In this document: one piece after another, positions 14,547 to 19,693 of the stretch | Layout: every line of letters begins with the position of its first letter | Numbering within the stretch: position 1 is the stretch's first letter | Assembly (NCBI GenBank): GCA_016176745.1 | Contig: JACOWO010000060.1 | Span: forward strand, 1-19,693 | Source of the DNA: Nitrosopumilales archaeon | GTDB lineage: Archaea > Thermoproteota > Nitrososphaeria > Nitrososphaerales > Nitrosopumilaceae | DNA: 19,693 nucleotides | Direction of reading: 5' to 3' | Translations under genes and position numbers: made by a program | The notes under the pieces: generated by a model | The model's input: the letters and a program-made list of their open reading frames with translations, nothing else | What the model was told of the DNA's origin: nothing | Database searches by the model: none

Positions 14547-14801
14547 ATGTCGAGGAAAAAATCAGTAGAAAAGAAAACAAAATTAAAAAAACAAACATCT
14601 GAAAAAAAATCAACAAAATCAAAAGACAAGGCTGCAAAACAGTCAAAATCAAAAACAAAAAAAACAAAGCGCGATGAGGTTGCAAGCGACGATGCAGGCA
14701 TAGTTGTTATAGAAGATGATTTAACAATTGACAAAGAAGCAGAAAACGAAGAAAGAAGAGCATATCTAGAAGAAGCAAGATCTCAAGAAGCGTTTGATTA
14801 A
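14547..14801 (+). CDS. 84-aa Lys-rich, acidic-tailed small protein
   Basis: An 84-aa protein with a strongly basic N-terminal half (residues 1-45, about 40 percent Lys, beginning MSRKKSVEKKTKLKKQ) and an acidic second half (VVIEDDLTIDKEAENEERRA). It has low complexity, no obvious fold and no signal peptide. The Lys-rich part could contact nucleic acid, and the acidic tail could contact a partner or the basic half. I recognise no family. It has its own TATA box and sits between the tRNA and the RAM genes. Confidence 0.6.
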   Translation: MSRKKSVEKKTKLKKQTSEKKSTKSKDKAAKQSKSKTKKTKRDEVASDDAGIVVIEDDLTIDKEAENEERRAYLEEARSQEAFD

Positions 14802-14875
14802 ATTTGAATTAAAATCACAGATTATAGAGTTCTATACACTAAATCTTTATCAGTTGTAACTTGTTATAATTAGTA

Positions 14876-15115
14876 TTGCGGGCATTATGCTTAATTGCTG
14901 TAAAACCAGGTACTGTAGATAGGGTTGTACAAGCAGTAAAAAAGAAACGTAAAGTTGTACGCGAAGTCATGGTTGTAACTGGCAGATCAGACATTAGTGT
15001 AGTACTTCAAGGAACAATTGATGAAATAAACAACATGGTAATCGAATTCAAAAAAATAAAAGAAATAGTAAATACTGAGACATTGATTGAAGTTGAGGTA
15101 AATCTGGGATGGTAA
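14876..15115 (+). CDS. Stand-alone RAM (Lrp/AsnC ligand-binding) domain protein, first copy
   Basis: A 79-aa protein consisting only of the Lrp/AsnC C-terminal RAM domain, with no DNA-binding half. The beta-alpha-beta pattern is LCLIAVKPGT, then VDRVVQAVKKKRKVVREVMVVTGRSDI, then a second half ending in TLIEVEVNLGW. The GRSDI turn fits the usual ligand-binding loop. RAM-only proteins form dimers or octamers and can bind amino acids; the ligand is unknown. The start is a TTG at 14876, with an in-frame stop 9 nt upstream and no other start codon. It overlaps the next gene by 7 nt, giving a tandem pair. Confidence 0.8.
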   Translation: MRALCLIAVKPGTVDRVVQAVKKKRKVVREVMVVTGRSDISVVLQGTIDEINNMVIEFKKIKEIVNTETLIEVEVNLGW

Positions 15116-15327
15116 AAGCAGTAGTTCTGGTAAAGTCTCCAAAAAAATTAATTGCTGCAAGACTAAGAAAGGTAAGCGCTATTTATGATTCATTTCCAGT
15201 AAGTGGTCAGTTTGACGCTGTTGCTTTGATTAAGGTAAAAGATCTTTCTGAAATAAAAGATGTAACAACTGAGATTCAACTAATTAATGGTGTAGAACGA
15301 ACTGAAACTATGGTTGAAGTTCAGTAA
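15109..15327 (+). CDS. Stand-alone RAM domain protein, second copy
   Basis: A 72-aa RAM-only protein (MVKAVVLVKSPKK, then FPVSGQFDAVALIKVKDLSEI, ending in ETMVEVQ). It shares fold and the terminal TE-x-M/L-VEV strand with the preceding gene but is otherwise diverged. The ATG at 15109 lies within the end of the first copy (7-nt overlap), with GAGGT 9 nt upstream as a possible Shine-Dalgarno site. The two may pair as a heterodimer, which is inferred from the overlap only. It lacks the usual glycine-rich turn of the first copy and has a GQFDA loop instead. Confidence 0.8.
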   Translation: MVKAVVLVKSPKKLIAARLRKVSAIYDSFPVSGQFDAVALIKVKDLSEIKDVTTEIQLINGVERTETMVEVQ

Positions 15328-15363
15328 CAAAAAGGATTTAATGAGTAAGCAGCTAGGTTTGAT

Positions 15364-15777
15364 ATGAACATAAAACGTGTTGGAAATGTAATTTTGGCAG
15401 TTAAAGATTTGGATAAATCTATAAAATTCTATAACGAAATAATTGGCCTTCCTATAAGACAGCAAAGAAGGTCATGGGTAGATCTTGGCTCAAAGGGGGC
15501 ACTACTAAGTCTTCATCCAGCTTCACTTACTGCTACTCATTCTGGCACCTCGATTGAAAATGGTGTAGCAATTGGGTTTATTGTTGGCGATGTAAAATCA
15601 GCTGTTGAAGAATTAAGATCAAAGGGAGTCAAAATATACCGAGATGTTGTCGATAGAGAGGCAGGAAAAAACGCAATTATTTTAGATCCTGATGATTACA
15701 TGATATCATTATTTGAGCCAGATTTCAAAGATAAGGATCAACAAACTGGGGGATATCAAGGATTTACTCCTGTTTAG
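15364..15777 (+). CDS. VOC-fold (glyoxalase/dioxygenase-like) protein
   Basis: A 137-aa VOC-superfamily protein with two beta-alpha-beta-beta-beta units. The first begins VGNVILAVKDLDKSIKFYNEIIGL (residues 6-29), and the second begins GVAIGFIVGDVKSAVEELRSKG. It ends with DPDDYMISLFEP. At the positions where metal-binding His residues usually sit (before the first and third strands) there are Asn8 and a hydrophobic residue, so a standard glyoxalase metal site is not complete; the terminal Glu remains. The function is therefore open. It is convergent with the next gene (4-nt overlap), and an AT-rich promoter-like stretch precedes it at about 15333-15341. Confidence 0.7.
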   Translation: MNIKRVGNVILAVKDLDKSIKFYNEIIGLPIRQQRRSWVDLGSKGALLSLHPASLTATHSGTSIENGVAIGFIVGDVKSAVEELRSKGVKIYRDVVDREAGKNAIILDPDDYMISLFEPDFKDKDQQTGGYQGFTPV

Positions 15778-16106
15778 AGAATTTTTTTAATTTTTGAAAT
15801 TATCTCGCTAATTGGTTTAACATTAACATCAATCGTAATGTAAAATGTTACATTACGATTTGGAATTATAATTAAAATCACTTTTTTATGTTTTAAGAAA
15901 GCATAATCCAAATCTCCTAATACTGTAGCTTGAGAATTACGCAGAGTTATTAGATTAGAAACTATAAAAAACTCATTTAGCGTTCTTCCATATTCATTAA
16001 TCGCCCCAACATAACGAATTGACTTTGAAATATTCAAAATCTGTTGACATTTTTTTCTATAATCTCGGATTGAGTCATTCCATTTTTGTTCAGGAGTTTT
16101 TACCAT
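15774..16106 (-). CDS. 110-aa protein, thaumarchaeal family resembling DUF6659
   Basis: A 110-aa soluble protein. The N-terminal helix (MVKTPEQKWNDSIRDYRKKC) leads to IRYVGAINEYGRTLNEFF and a strand-rich C-terminal part with LGDLDYAFLKHKKVILIIIP and a closing ISEIISKIKKIL helix. The RYVGxINEYGRT pattern with a later LKHKKV strand recalls a family of short thaumarchaeal proteins, recorded as DUF6659 as far as I remember. Function unknown. It overlaps the convergent VOC gene by 4 nt. Confidence 0.6.
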   Translation of the reverse strand: MVKTPEQKWNDSIRDYRKKCQQILNISKSIRYVGAINEYGRTLNEFFIVSNLITLRNSQATVLGDLDYAFLKHKKVILIIIPNRNVTFYITIDVNVKPISEIISKIKKIL

Positions 16107-16207
16107 TAATAGAAATTTGATGCCAAACTAATAAAGGTACATGCAGTTAGAAATTGCAAACAGTTTATTGTAGTGACTCGCTGTTAATAGAAATAGATTC
16201 TTGAATT

Positions 16208-16600
16208 CTAAATCTTTTTGTTTTGATTACCACTAGATGATGATTTCTCTAGCTGTTGTTTTAATTCCAAATTTTCTTTTCGCAATTTTTCATTTTCTGT
16301 TTGTAGTAAGGCAGAGGAGTTTAGTCTAGAAAACAATGGATGCCCAGGTGGAATTAAGGAAGTATTTGCCCCAATTAATCCTGATGCGAGTTTTTTGTAC
16401 ATTTGCTGAAAATCATTTAGCTTTGCATTAATTGATGATGTATCCTTTACCAACTTTTCATGCAAGTGGTTTGGTTTTATCAGTCCTGATGTTGTAAAAG
16501 ACAATCCAGACGGAAATCGGATAAACGGAGATGTACCAGTAAGTGAATTTGGCAGCATACCATATAGCTCCATCATGCGTTGTGCATCAAAGTAATCCAT
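16208..16600 (-). CDS. 130-aa protein with C-terminal coiled coil, unknown function
   Basis: A 130-aa protein starting MDYFDAQRMMELYGMLPNSL. Residues about 40-75 are helical (KDTSSINAKLNDFQQMYKKL). Residues about 95-125 are a coiled coil (TENEKLRKENLELKQQLEK) ending in a Ser-rich, Lys-rich tail. No catalytic motif or membrane segment is seen. The leading section has a Pro-rich linker (FIRFPSG). I recognise no family. An AT-rich stretch upstream on the minus strand is a possible promoter. Confidence 0.55.
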   Translation of the reverse strand: MDYFDAQRMMELYGMLPNSLTGTSPFIRFPSGLSFTTSGLIKPNHLHEKLVKDTSSINAKLNDFQQMYKKLASGLIGANTSLIPPGHPLFSRLNSSALLQTENEKLRKENLELKQQLEKSSSSGNQNKKI

Positions 16601-16711
16601 GTTTTATTTTCTTTTTGAGGGTTATTTTTGCTTTGGCACACCAGAGCTGATATAGGCAGGTGTAAAGTTTGACTCAGTTCTTATCAAATTGAGCTGATCG
16701 CAGACACTTAT

Positions 16712-16728
16712 AGCGATCAGAGATCGCT
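16712..16728. promoter_or_regulatory. Strong palindrome just upstream of 49-aa gene
   Basis: AGCGATC (16712-16718) and GATCGCT (16722-16728) form a perfect 7-bp inverted repeat around a 3-nt spacer. A third half-site GATCGC lies at 16696-16701. The palindrome sits immediately downstream of a TATA-like ACTTATAG (16706-16713) and 9 nt before the ATG at 16738, a position suited to a repressor site or an RNA hairpin near the start codon. Confidence 0.5.
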
Positions 16729-16737
16729 TCTATAAAA

Positions 16738-16887
16738 ATGGCAAAAAAGGAATTAAAGCGATGCATAAAGTGCAAAAAAAATATAGAACATTTAGAATTA
16801 CATAAAATTGTCATGTATGTAATACGAGAAAAACTAACAGATCATCACTATGAACATGTAGAATGTCCTGACAGGTTTACAACCTAA
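16738..16887 (+). CDS. 49-aa small Cys/His-rich protein
   Basis: A 49-aa protein: MAKKELKRCIKCKKNIEHLE at the start, ending HHYEHVECPDRFTT. CIKC (Cys9, Cys12), Cys43 and several His residues (18, 22, 36, 37, 40) could bind zinc. Codon use and the paired Cys argue it is real. A palindrome and a TATA-like element precede it. It ends 4 nt inside the convergent cyclase gene (CTAA shared by both stops). No family recognised; likely cytoplasmic. Confidence 0.55.
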   Translation: MAKKELKRCIKCKKNIEHLELHKIVMYVIREKLTDHHYEHVECPDRFTT

Positions 16888-17738
16888 CCCATATACGCAA
16901 AGACAGGGTATAGCTGCCCGGTCTCTCGATCTTGGTATTTCCATTTATGTTTGCTCCAAACAACTTTCTCAAATGATTTTTGAATTGTAGGATGTAATCT
17001 TGTATAAACATCCTCGCCTATTAGAATTTGATTTGGTTTTGCCATGCTTTGTATCTTTGATGCAATATTCATGGCAGGCCCAAGAACATCAACATGTGAT
17101 CGCTCTACATCAGCACCATATCGCATGATAATATTTTGCCCATAGTCCAATCCTATCTTTACCATCAATTCTGGATAATCATATTGGCTAAGAATTGGAT
17201 TGATCCCTTTTTCTATAACCATCAACATCGATTTTGCACAGTTTACAGCATTATCCGCAGTATCAATACTTCCCTCTGCTATGAAATATCCAATAACTGC
17301 ATCACCAACAAACTTGAGAACGTATCCATCATGTTGTGTAATTGTAGAAGCCATCTCTTGAGCAAATGAACTTATGATTATAGCTACCTTATCTTCAGGC
17401 AATGATAAGGTAATATCAGTAGAGCCGACCAAATCTACGTAAAGCACTATCATATTAATCCTCGAAAACACATGCTTTCGCAAAAACTTGTCAGATTCGT
17501 CTATAATTGGTGGATATTCGTATCCCTTTGTAAGTGAGCTCCAAACTCTTTTTTGGGTTTGAGCTATTAGAGTTTCAGTATCTACTACTTTTTGTCCTTG
17601 TCGACCCATTAACATGTCAACATAGCTCTTGACTGTTTCAGAAGATTCTTGCTTTTTTATTTCTGGGTTTTGTTGGTTTTCAGAACTAATGCTTTCTGAA
17701 TTAGAGCCTTCGTGTTCGATGTCAGGATTTTCACTCAT
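16884..17738 (-). CDS. Class III nucleotidyl cyclase-domain protein
   Basis: A 284-aa protein. The N-terminal ~75 residues are Ser/Glu/Gln-rich and then helical, with no membrane segment. The class III cyclase domain (about residues 95-284) has both metal-binding Asp residues (Asp102 in YVDLVGST and Asp146 in KFVGDAVIG). The adenine-selecting Lys142 and Asp217, in DVLGPAMN, would favour ATP. The expected Asn224 is present, but the transition-state Arg four residues later is Lys228. The ATG at 17738 has GGTG 6 nt upstream and is preferred over the GTG at 17747, which directly follows the stop of the zinc-ribbon gene. The protein may make cAMP, slowly, or be a catalytically weakened or regulatory cyclase. 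The cyclase-fold call is firm; activity is uncertain. Confidence 0.85.
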   Translation of the reverse strand: MSENPDIEHEGSNSESISSENQQNPEIKKQESSETVKSYVDMLMGRQGQKVVDTETLIAQTQKRVWSSLTKGYEYPPIIDESDKFLRKHVFSRINMIVLYVDLVGSTDITLSLPEDKVAIIISSFAQEMASTITQHDGYVLKFVGDAVIGYFIAEGSIDTADNAVNCAKSMLMVIEKGINPILSQYDYPELMVKIGLDYGQNIIMRYGADVERSHVDVLGPAMNIASKIQSMAKPNQILIGEDVYTRLHPTIQKSFEKVVWSKHKWKYQDRETGQLYPVFAYMG

Positions 17739-17747
17739 ATTCCGCAC

Positions 17748-17873
17748 CTAATCCAAAGGAAAATTGACGCCACATATAGGACAACGGCCTCTTTTTCCCT
17801 TATATTTTTCATCATAATATTGCATGATCTCGGCATTACAATTCCAACACCGGATACTTTTTACATCGTTCAA
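17748..17873 (-). CDS. 41-aa zinc-ribbon protein upstream of the cyclase
   Basis: A 41-aa gene on the minus strand whose product has two CxxC pairs: CWNC (Cys9, Cys12) and CPIC (Cys31, Cys34), separated by a basic KYKGKRGR segment. This is a classic rubredoxin/zinc-ribbon knuckle pair. The start is a TTG at 17873, supported by GGTGA at 17881-17885 on the minus strand, 7 nt upstream. No ATG or GTG exists in the frame back to the previous stop. Its stop abuts the alternative start of the cyclase, so the two are co-transcribed. The linkage suggests a metal- or redox-dependent partner of the cyclase, which is inference. Confidence 0.7.
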   Translation of the reverse strand: MNDVKSIRCWNCNAEIMQYYDEKYKGKRGRCPICGVNFPLD

Positions 17874-17902
17874 TGTTATGTCACCAATTTCATAGTATCT
17901 AT

Positions 17903-17916
17903 TTTTATTTTAAAAT
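17903..17916. promoter_or_regulatory. Shared AT-box promoter, divergent genes
   Basis: This AT box, centred on the symmetric TTTTAAAA at 17908-17915, can serve as a TATA element in both directions. On the minus strand it lies about 30 nt before the zinc-ribbon TTG at 17873. On the plus strand it is about 33-40 nt before the ATG at 17948. The ATG at 17927 would lie upstream of the expected transcription start and is therefore less likely. Confidence 0.5.
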
Positions 17917-17947
17917 GTAGAGTTTTATGTGGCAATATAAACGGAAA

Positions 17948-18790
17948 ATGGTGCGTCTTGGCCTTAGTTCATCAGATGAATTTATTCAGGCATTAAACGA
18001 AAAAACTAGAAAAATTCAAGAAGTTTTCTTAGAAAAGATAAAAGATCTCACCAAAATGATAACAATCAAGGTAATGCTTGGCGATAGTACAATAATTGAT
18101 CAGCAGACATTTGATCCACAAACAGTACGAACCTATTATGAAAGTATAATCAAAAACTTCCCAGATTGGTCTATTCAAGGAGTGTCTGTTACAAATAATG
18201 AAGATATCAGACGACTATTTGTTAAACTAGAGATAAAGGATGGAAACTATGTTTTGTTGTGGCATATGTCATTACAATATCACGTTTTGCTTTACTACAA
18301 ACCAGATAACAGAGTGATAGAATGCCAAAAAGAGCTAGCTGAGATTGTTGATAAAACAAAGGATGCGGAATCTGAAATAACTGAAATTGGAGAGCACCTA
18401 ATCTTGGAAAAACTAAAAAATATTGGATGCACTGACTTGGATCATCAAAAGCTTTTTGAATTATTCTTTGAAAACGACGAACTTCGTGAGGAAATCTACA
18501 AACAGATCAAAAATAGCTCCGATGTTGATTTTCAGCACTATTCAAAACGAAAAATAGAGTTGTTTAATGAGCTTGATAGTCTCTTGTTAGAAACGTATCA
18601 AACCACGCCAATTCTAATTGACGATGTAAGATTAATCGGGGGAGAAGAAGGCTGCCTATGCAGTTTTGATTTAGAATATATAAAAAATAAAATCAGAGAA
18701 GGAAATTTTGATCCAAAAAAAGTTTCTATATCTACAAAAGACAAAATAATTCAGAGATTTGAGCAAATTTCACAAATCATGAGCATGTAA
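17948..18790 (+). CDS. ~280-aa protein of unknown function, divergent from cyclase operon
   Basis: A 280-aa soluble protein from the ATG at 17948 (287 aa if the ATG at 17927 is used). The N-terminus is helical with heptad-like Leu/Ile (residues about 10-50). A strand-rich part follows (WSIQGVSVTNNEDIRRLF and a hydrophobic WHMSLQYHVLLYY). A long helical part with acidic residues runs to about 230, and the end contains GEEGCLCSFDLEYI with two Cys residues. No catalytic motif recognised and no membrane segment. Divergence from the zinc-ribbon/cyclase operon through one AT box hints at shared regulation. It might respond to a cyclic nucleotide, but nothing in the sequence shows a cNMP-binding fold. 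Confidence 0.7.
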   Translation: MVRLGLSSSDEFIQALNEKTRKIQEVFLEKIKDLTKMITIKVMLGDSTIIDQQTFDPQTVRTYYESIIKNFPDWSIQGVSVTNNEDIRRLFVKLEIKDGNYVLLWHMSLQYHVLLYYKPDNRVIECQKELAEIVDKTKDAESEITEIGEHLILEKLKNIGCTDLDHQKLFELFFENDELREEIYKQIKNSSDVDFQHYSKRKIELFNELDSLLLETYQTTPILIDDVRLIGGEEGCLCSFDLEYIKNKIREGNFDPKKVSISTKDKIIQRFEQISQIMSM

Positions 18791-18928
18791 TAAAAGACTA
18801 TGTCCAATATACTTAATCGAGCCTAGAATAGCGCAAGGTACTAGTGAATTGAGCCAGTATCCTATAGTAAGTATCCAAGTCTCTTGACAATAGATTCCTG
18901 ATCGTCGCGTAACTATAGCCTTTTTAAG

Positions 18929-18955
18929 ATTTTTTGATTGGTTAAATCAAAAAAT
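18929..18955. terminator. 11-bp hairpin with AT-rich arms
   Basis: ATTTTTTGATT (18929-18939) and AATCAAAAAAT (18945-18955) form a perfect 11-bp inverted repeat around a 5-nt loop GGTTA. It lies 139 nt after the stop of the 280-aa gene and about 70 nt before the next gene. T runs at 18921-18925 and 18930-18935 fit archaeal T-rich termination on the plus strand. The hairpin could equally be a protein-binding palindrome. Apart from this, 18791-19025 shows no gene. Confidence 0.4.
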
Positions 18956-19025
18956 TGGATTTATCTAAAACGCTTCATACATTTTATGAGAAATCAAATA
19001 TAGAGTAACTATTGGATCACCACTA

Positions 19026-19693
19026 TTGAATCCAACTTACAAAGATATCATAAAGGCTCAATCAATGCGAGGAGATGTAAAAGTTTTTCTAAAAGCAGAG
19101 TTTCAACAAAAAACTGGCTCTTTTAAAATTCGTGGAGCATATTTTAAAATTAGATCACTAAAAGAAAATGAAAAGAAAAAGGGGGTTGTAGCTGCATCAG
19201 CAGGAAATCATGCTCAAGGCGTAGCATTTGCATCTGCACTAGAAAAAATCCCATGTACAATTGTAATGCCATTAACTGCATCGCCAGCTAAAGTTGCAGC
19301 TACTAAAAGATATGGTGCAAAGGTAATACTGGAAGGTGCAAATTATGACGAATCTTGGGCAAAAGCACAAGAGATAGCTAGAAAAACTAACGCGACAATA
19401 ATCCACGCCTTTGATGATCCTCATGTAATTGCTGCCCAAGGCGTCATAGGACTGGAAATCCTAGAAGACATGCCGGATGTAGATGAGGTGTATACGCCAA
19501 TAGGTGGAGGTGGGCTTGCTGCAGGAATATTAATTGCAATAAAAACAAAAAATCCAAAAGTCAAGGTAATTGGAGTACAGTCAAAGTCATTTCCAGCGAT
19601 GAAAAATTCCTTTGACTCTGGTAAATTACAATCAGGAATTGGAAATAGGACAATAGCTGACGGAATTTCAGTCAAAAATCCTGGCAAGACTAC
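19026..19693 (+). CDS. Threonine dehydratase-type PLP enzyme, partial (runs off window), with N-terminal deletion
   Basis: The open frame begins at a TTG (19026) and continues past 19693. The product carries the PLP-Lys motif GSFKIRGA (Lys34), the ASAGNHAQGVAFA block and the PLP-phosphate loop PIGGGGLAAG. This is the threonine/serine ammonia-lyase family (IlvA/TdcB), giving 2-oxobutanoate for isoleucine synthesis. In the family, the catalytic Lys lies near residue 55-62 and is preceded by a conserved TPL-x2-S segment. Here NPTYKDIIKAQ runs straight into MRGDVKVFLKAE, so about 20 residues including TPL-x2-S are missing in frame. An AT-rich box at about 18991-19002 is a possible promoter. No ATG is available in the frame. 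The start may be misjudged, but the internal gap stands regardless. Confidence 0.8.
   Translation, partial: MNPTYKDIIKAQSMRGDVKVFLKAEFQQKTGSFKIRGAYFKIRSLKENEKKKGVVAASAGNHAQGVAFASALEKIPCTIVMPLTASPAKVAATKRYGAKVILEGANYDESWAKAQEIARKTNATIIHAFDDPHVIAAQGVIGLEILEDMPDVDEVYTPIGGGGLAAGILIAIKTKNPKVKVIGVQSKSFPAMKNSFDSGKLQSGIGNRTIADGISVKNPGKT

Noticed and set aside
19421..19687. 88-codon minus-strand open frame at the window end
   Set aside because: Antisense to the PLP enzyme; the plus-strand frame carries clear family motifs.
1..19693. CRISPR array, insertion sequence or prophage
   Set aside because: No regularly spaced repeats, transposase motifs or phage structural genes were seen on either strand.

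Overview
The window reads as a piece of a chromosome from an AT-rich ammonia-oxidising thaumarchaeon (Nitrosopumilus/Nitrosarchaeum-like). The support is indirect but consistent. There is an archaeal AspRS linked to GatCAB, a PurP-type purine enzyme, a TIGR00300 (LOR/SDH) protein, stand-alone RAM domains, a PEF-type C-terminal sorting signal, TTTAAATA-type TATA boxes about 25-30 nt upstream of start codons (leaderless messages), and GGTGA Shine-Dalgarno sites in front of several genes without a leaderless context. No phage, transposon, rRNA or CRISPR signal was seen.

Region 1 (1-4500): two tandem small winged-helix regulators, then a tight phnD-phnC-phnE ABC importer operon for phosphonate, phosphite or phosphate. 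A two-gene small-protein operon on the minus strand follows, then a third paralogous winged-helix regulator. A near-identical palindrome (TCATTCT, 8 nt, AGAATGA) lies upstream of the first regulator and of phnD, which ties them into a likely local regulon.

Region 2 (4600-6400): a secreted or surface protein with a C-terminal PEFP-TM sorting signal, convergent with purP and a small helical gene.

Region 3 (6420-10961): the operon aspS-gatC-gatA-gatB, with overlaps or gaps of only a few bases. It encodes what looks like the complete two-step route to Asn-tRNA(Asn): a probably non-discriminating AspRS mischarges the tRNA and GatCAB amidates it.

Region 4 (10997-13753, minus strand): from the upstream end, an HDDC2/YfbR-like HD-domain gene, two small conserved-looking proteins, a 51-aa Cys-containing small protein, and a TIGR00300 ornithine-cyclodeaminase-type enzyme. 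The HD gene is broken in this sequence by a perfect 43-bp tandem duplication in the middle of the metal-binding HD motif. A second small forward/inverted/forward repeat sits at its 5' end.

Region 5 (13849-16600): a PduO-type cobalamin adenosyltransferase, a tRNA-Phe(GAA) with encoded CCA and a C-C mismatch in the T stem, a Lys-rich/acidic small protein, two overlapping RAM-only proteins, a VOC-fold protein, and two small proteins of unknown function.

Region 6 (16700-18955): a possible signalling locus. A 41-aa zinc-ribbon protein is followed at once by a class III nucleotidyl cyclase in which the transition-state Arg is Lys. This pair is divergent, from a shared AT-box promoter, from an unrecognised ~280-aa protein. 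A 49-aa Cys-containing protein behind a strong palindrome converges on the cyclase. The window ends inside a threonine-dehydratase-type gene (19026 onward) that lacks about 20 residues of the normal N-terminal region in frame.
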